Source of the DNA: Nocardiopsis sp. TSRI0078
GTDB taxonomy: Bacteria; Actinomycetota; Actinomycetes; Streptosporangiales; Streptosporangiaceae
NCBI RefSeq assembly: GCF_001905145.1
Contig: NZ_LWLB01000032.1
Location: forward strand, 98,622-162,621
DNA length: 64,000 nucleotides
Direction of reading: 5' to 3'
Part shown: positions 62,207 through 64,000 of the stretch, piece after piece
Position numbering within the stretch: the first letter of the stretch is position 1
How the letters are laid out: every line of letters begins with the position of its first letter
The notes under the pieces: generated by a model
Databases searched by the model: none
What the model saw: only the letters and a program-made list of their open reading frames with translations
What the model was told of the DNA's origin: nothing
Position numbers and translations under genes: made by a program

Positions 62207-63391
62207 CGCCGTCCGATCTGGCTGTCCGCCCTGGCCCTGGCCGCCCTCGCCGTCCAGACCGACGACTTCGTCATCCTGGGCGTGCTGCCCGGGCTCGCCG
62301 CCGACCTGCGTGTCTCGGAGGCCGCCGCGGGCCAGCTGGTCACCGTGTACTCGCTGACCTACGCCCTGTCCGCACCGATCTGGGCGCTCCTGCTGTCCCG
62401 CGTGTCCGCGCGACGGGCCCTGATCCTCGCCCTCGCGGTGTTCACGGCCGCCAACCTGGCGGTCCCGGCCGCCGACGGCTGGACCCAGCTCGTCGCGCTG
62501 CGCGTGGCCGCCGCCCTGGCCGCCGCCGTGGTGATGCCCGCCGCGCTGGCCACGGCCGCGAACCAGGCGCCGCCCGGCTGCCGGGGGCGCTACCTCGCCA
62601 CCGTGATGACCGGCCTCACCTGCGCCGTCCTGCTCGGCGTGCCCGCGGGTACCTGGGCCGGCGCGGTGCTGGGCTGGGAGGGGGCCTTCCTGCTCTGCGG
62701 TGTCCTCGGCGCGTCGGCCCTGGCCCTCATCGCCCGGACGTTTGCCTCCCGAGGCCCCGCTAGGGAAGGCGTCGCACCCGCCGACGTGCTGCGGCCCCTG
62801 GCCCAGGGGCCCGTCGCCGTCCTGCTGGCGGTCACCGTTCTGGCGGTGGCGGGCAACCTGGCCTTCCAGACCTATGTGGCACCTGTCCTGGCCGCGTTGG
62901 CCGGGGTCACCCCGCGCGTGCTCGCTCTGCTCCTGGTCTGTTCCGGTGCGGGCGGCCTGCTGGGGACCCGGACGGCCGGCCGCCTCGTTGACCGGCTCGG
63001 CCCGGTACGGGCTTTGGAACACACGCTCAGCGCCTTCTGCGCGACGATGTCGGCCTTGGCACTGCTGTGGCTGCTGAGGCCGGTCACGGTGGCGGTGGTC
63101 GCCGTCCTGCTGGTGTGCTGGTCGGCCGCCGCGTGGGCGGTGCCCCCCGTCCTCCAGGCGCTGATGCTCGACCGGGTGGGGGAGCGGGCCGCCACACAGG
63201 CGATGGCCGTCCAGAGCGCCTCGGTCCACGTCGGGGCCGCCTCGGGAGGGGCGCTCGGCGGCGGAGCCGTGGCCGTGGGAACGGGCCTGGTGCCGGTCGC
63301 CGCCGCGGTCCCGGCCGCCCTCGCCCTGCTCATCGTCCTCATGGCCGTTCACCGTGGGAGCGGGGCGGGGCGGGACACCGCTCACCGCTGA
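62204..63391 (+). CDS. MFS transporter, 12-helix DHA1 type
   Basis: A 395-residue exporter with about 12 hydrophobic segments. Helix 1 region: [20 protein letters not shown], then [20 protein letters not shown] and the motif-A region [18 protein letters not shown]. It resembles Cmx/CmrA or arabinose-efflux-like permeases. Start ATG 62204 has no ribosome site and appears leaderless. Controlled by the divergent TetR. The broken MFS fragment at 45700-45811 belongs to the same subfamily. Confidence 0.92.
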   Translation: MRRPIWLSALALAALAVQTDDFVILGVLPGLAADLRVSEAAAGQLVTVYSLTYALSAPIWALLLSRVSARRALILALAVFTAANLAVPAADGWTQLVALRVAAALAAAVVMPAALATAANQAPPGCRGRYLATVMTGLTCAVLLGVPAGTWAGAVLGWEGAFLLCGVLGASALALIARTFASRGPAREGVAPADVLRPLAQGPVAVLLAVTVLAVAGNLAFQTYVAPVLAALAGVTPRVLALLLVCSGAGGLLGTRTAGRLVDRLGPVRALEHTLSAFCATMSALALLWLLRPVTVAVVAVLLVCWSAAAWAVPPVLQALMLDRVGERAATQAMAVQSASVHVGAASGGALGGGAVAVGTGLVPVAAAVPAALALLIVLMAVHRGSGAGRDTAHR

Positions 63392-63516
63392 GCCTCCACG
63401 GGCGGGGCTGCTCCTGGAGCCGTCTCGCATCGTGGTGTACTCCAGCCGGCCGCCCCGGCCTGCGGCCCTTCGGGCGGGGCGTTCCGTCCGTCCGCCATGC
63501 CGCCCCGGTTCGTACT

Positions 63517-63551
63517 CCACAGGCGGCGGTGCGGGGAGTAGTGTCCTGTGG
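63517..63551. promoter_or_regulatory. spaced inverted repeat upstream of the nitroreductase gene
   Basis: CCACAGG (63517-63523) and CCTGTGG (63545-63551) are exact inverse copies 21 bases apart. TAGTGT (63538-63543) between them fits a -10 box, so this may be a regulated promoter. Confidence 0.45.
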
Positions 63552-63582
63552 CGAGACGGGACACGACGATGGGATGGGTGAC

Positions 63583-64000
63583 ATGCCGCTCGAAGGTGAG
63601 TACGCACCGAACGCGATGGAGTGGGTGCGTAAGCAGGTCGAGCAGATCGAGAGCTCTGGCGGGACCGAGGGGATGACCCTGAAGGGCCGGCCCGTCATCC
63701 TGCTCACCACGCGTGGGGCCAGGACCGGCAAGCTGCGCAAGACGCCGCTGATGCGGGTGGAGCACGAGGGCCGCTACGCCGCCGTCGCCTCGCTCGGCGG
63801 CGCGCCCAAGCACCCCGTCTGGTACTACAACGCCCTCGCCCACCCGCACGTGGAGCTGCGGGACGGCACCGTGCGCAAGGACATGACGGCCCGTGAGGTC
63901 ACGGGCGAGGAGAAGGCGCTGTGGTGGGAGCGCGCCGTGGCGGCGTTCCCCGACTACGCCGAGTACCAGAAGAAGACCGACCGCGAGATCCCGGTCTTCG
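63583..64000 (+). CDS. nitroreductase-family deazaflavin-dependent oxidoreductase (Ddn-like, 3' end outside window)
   Basis: 139 residues visible, cut by the window end close to the natural C-terminus (family length about 145). It starts with the family hallmark [20 protein letters not shown], followed by [60 protein letters not shown] and [16 protein letters not shown]. Members reduce nitroimidazoles and quinones with cofactor F420. ATG 63583 is preferred over ATG 63574 on family alignment. Confidence 0.93.
   Translation, partial: MPLEGEYAPNAMEWVRKQVEQIESSGGTEGMTLKGRPVILLTTRGARTGKLRKTPLMRVEHEGRYAAVASLGGAPKHPVWYYNALAHPHVELRDGTVRKDMTAREVTGEEKALWWERAVAAFPDYAEYQKKTDREIPVF

Overview
The window is chromosomal DNA from a very high-GC actinobacterium. 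The principal sigma factor carries a Lys/Ala-rich N-terminal extension. A parE-type gene lies close to it, and actinobacterial families of unknown function (DUF7455, DUF5998, DUF3145, DUF1707, DUF2795) are present. An F420-type oxidoreductase, a deazaflavin-dependent nitroreductase and the many GTG starts and leaderless starts fit the same group. A Nocardiopsis-like member of the Streptosporangiales is my best guess; this rests on gene content and composition, not on a search. No rRNA, CRISPR array, phage or large biosynthetic cluster was seen.

Layout. 0-8.5 kb: a truncated conserved protein, a small helical protein, a PAS-PAS-GAF-SpoIIE phosphatase, the principal sigma factor with a strong terminator, YaaA, a GNAT protein and a zinc-ribbon protein. 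8.8-16.1 kb: the type II topoisomerase genes parE and parC, separated by an IS30 relic, a Cds1-type cysteine desulfhydrase, a TPR protein and a beta-carbonic anhydrase. 16.3-28.2 kb: a secreted GH81 beta-1,3-glucanase with a CebR-like operator, a RecQ helicase fused to a phosphoribosyltransferase-like domain, a PfkB kinase, a GNAT/acyl-CoA synthetase fusion, a DUF5998 protein, an enoyl-CoA hydratase and a metallo-beta-lactamase-fold hydrolase. 28.2-31.8 kb: a three-gene cluster of ECF-like sigma factor, small beta-rich protein and TPR-CHAT protease-like protein, the most unusual locus here. 32-41.6 kb: DUF3145, DUF1707, an overlapping ATP-grasp/inositol-phosphatase pair, a YbhB-type protein, an LLM oxidoreductase, a PucR regulator, a lipoprotein and an MFS-TetR operon. 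42-45.3 kb: an unrecognised membrane protein and a divergent heat-shock locus (Hsp20; J-protein plus HspR) with a HAIR-like operator.

45.3-49.8 kb is decayed accessory DNA. It holds an MFS/MerR chimera pseudogene, an IS481-type transposase relic and a frameshifted DUF2637 gene, around an intact MarR-MFS pair and a GNAT gene. 49.8-64 kb: a large secreted phosphodiester-glycosidase protein, a Gly-Cys-Val tRNA operon with its promoter and terminator, a MoeA-like protein, an MFS-TetR divergent pair, a GNAT gene, mannose-6-phosphate isomerase, an FKBP isomerase, acyl-CoA dehydrogenase with TetR, a second TetR-MFS divergent pair, and a truncated deazaflavin-dependent nitroreductase.

Regulation is unusually readable. 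Several starts look leaderless: a TAnnnT -10 box lies exactly 7 nt before the start codon at 22875, 56243 and 62204. Near-perfect hairpins separate most converging genes, and palindromic operators sit in front of most regulator/transporter pairs.
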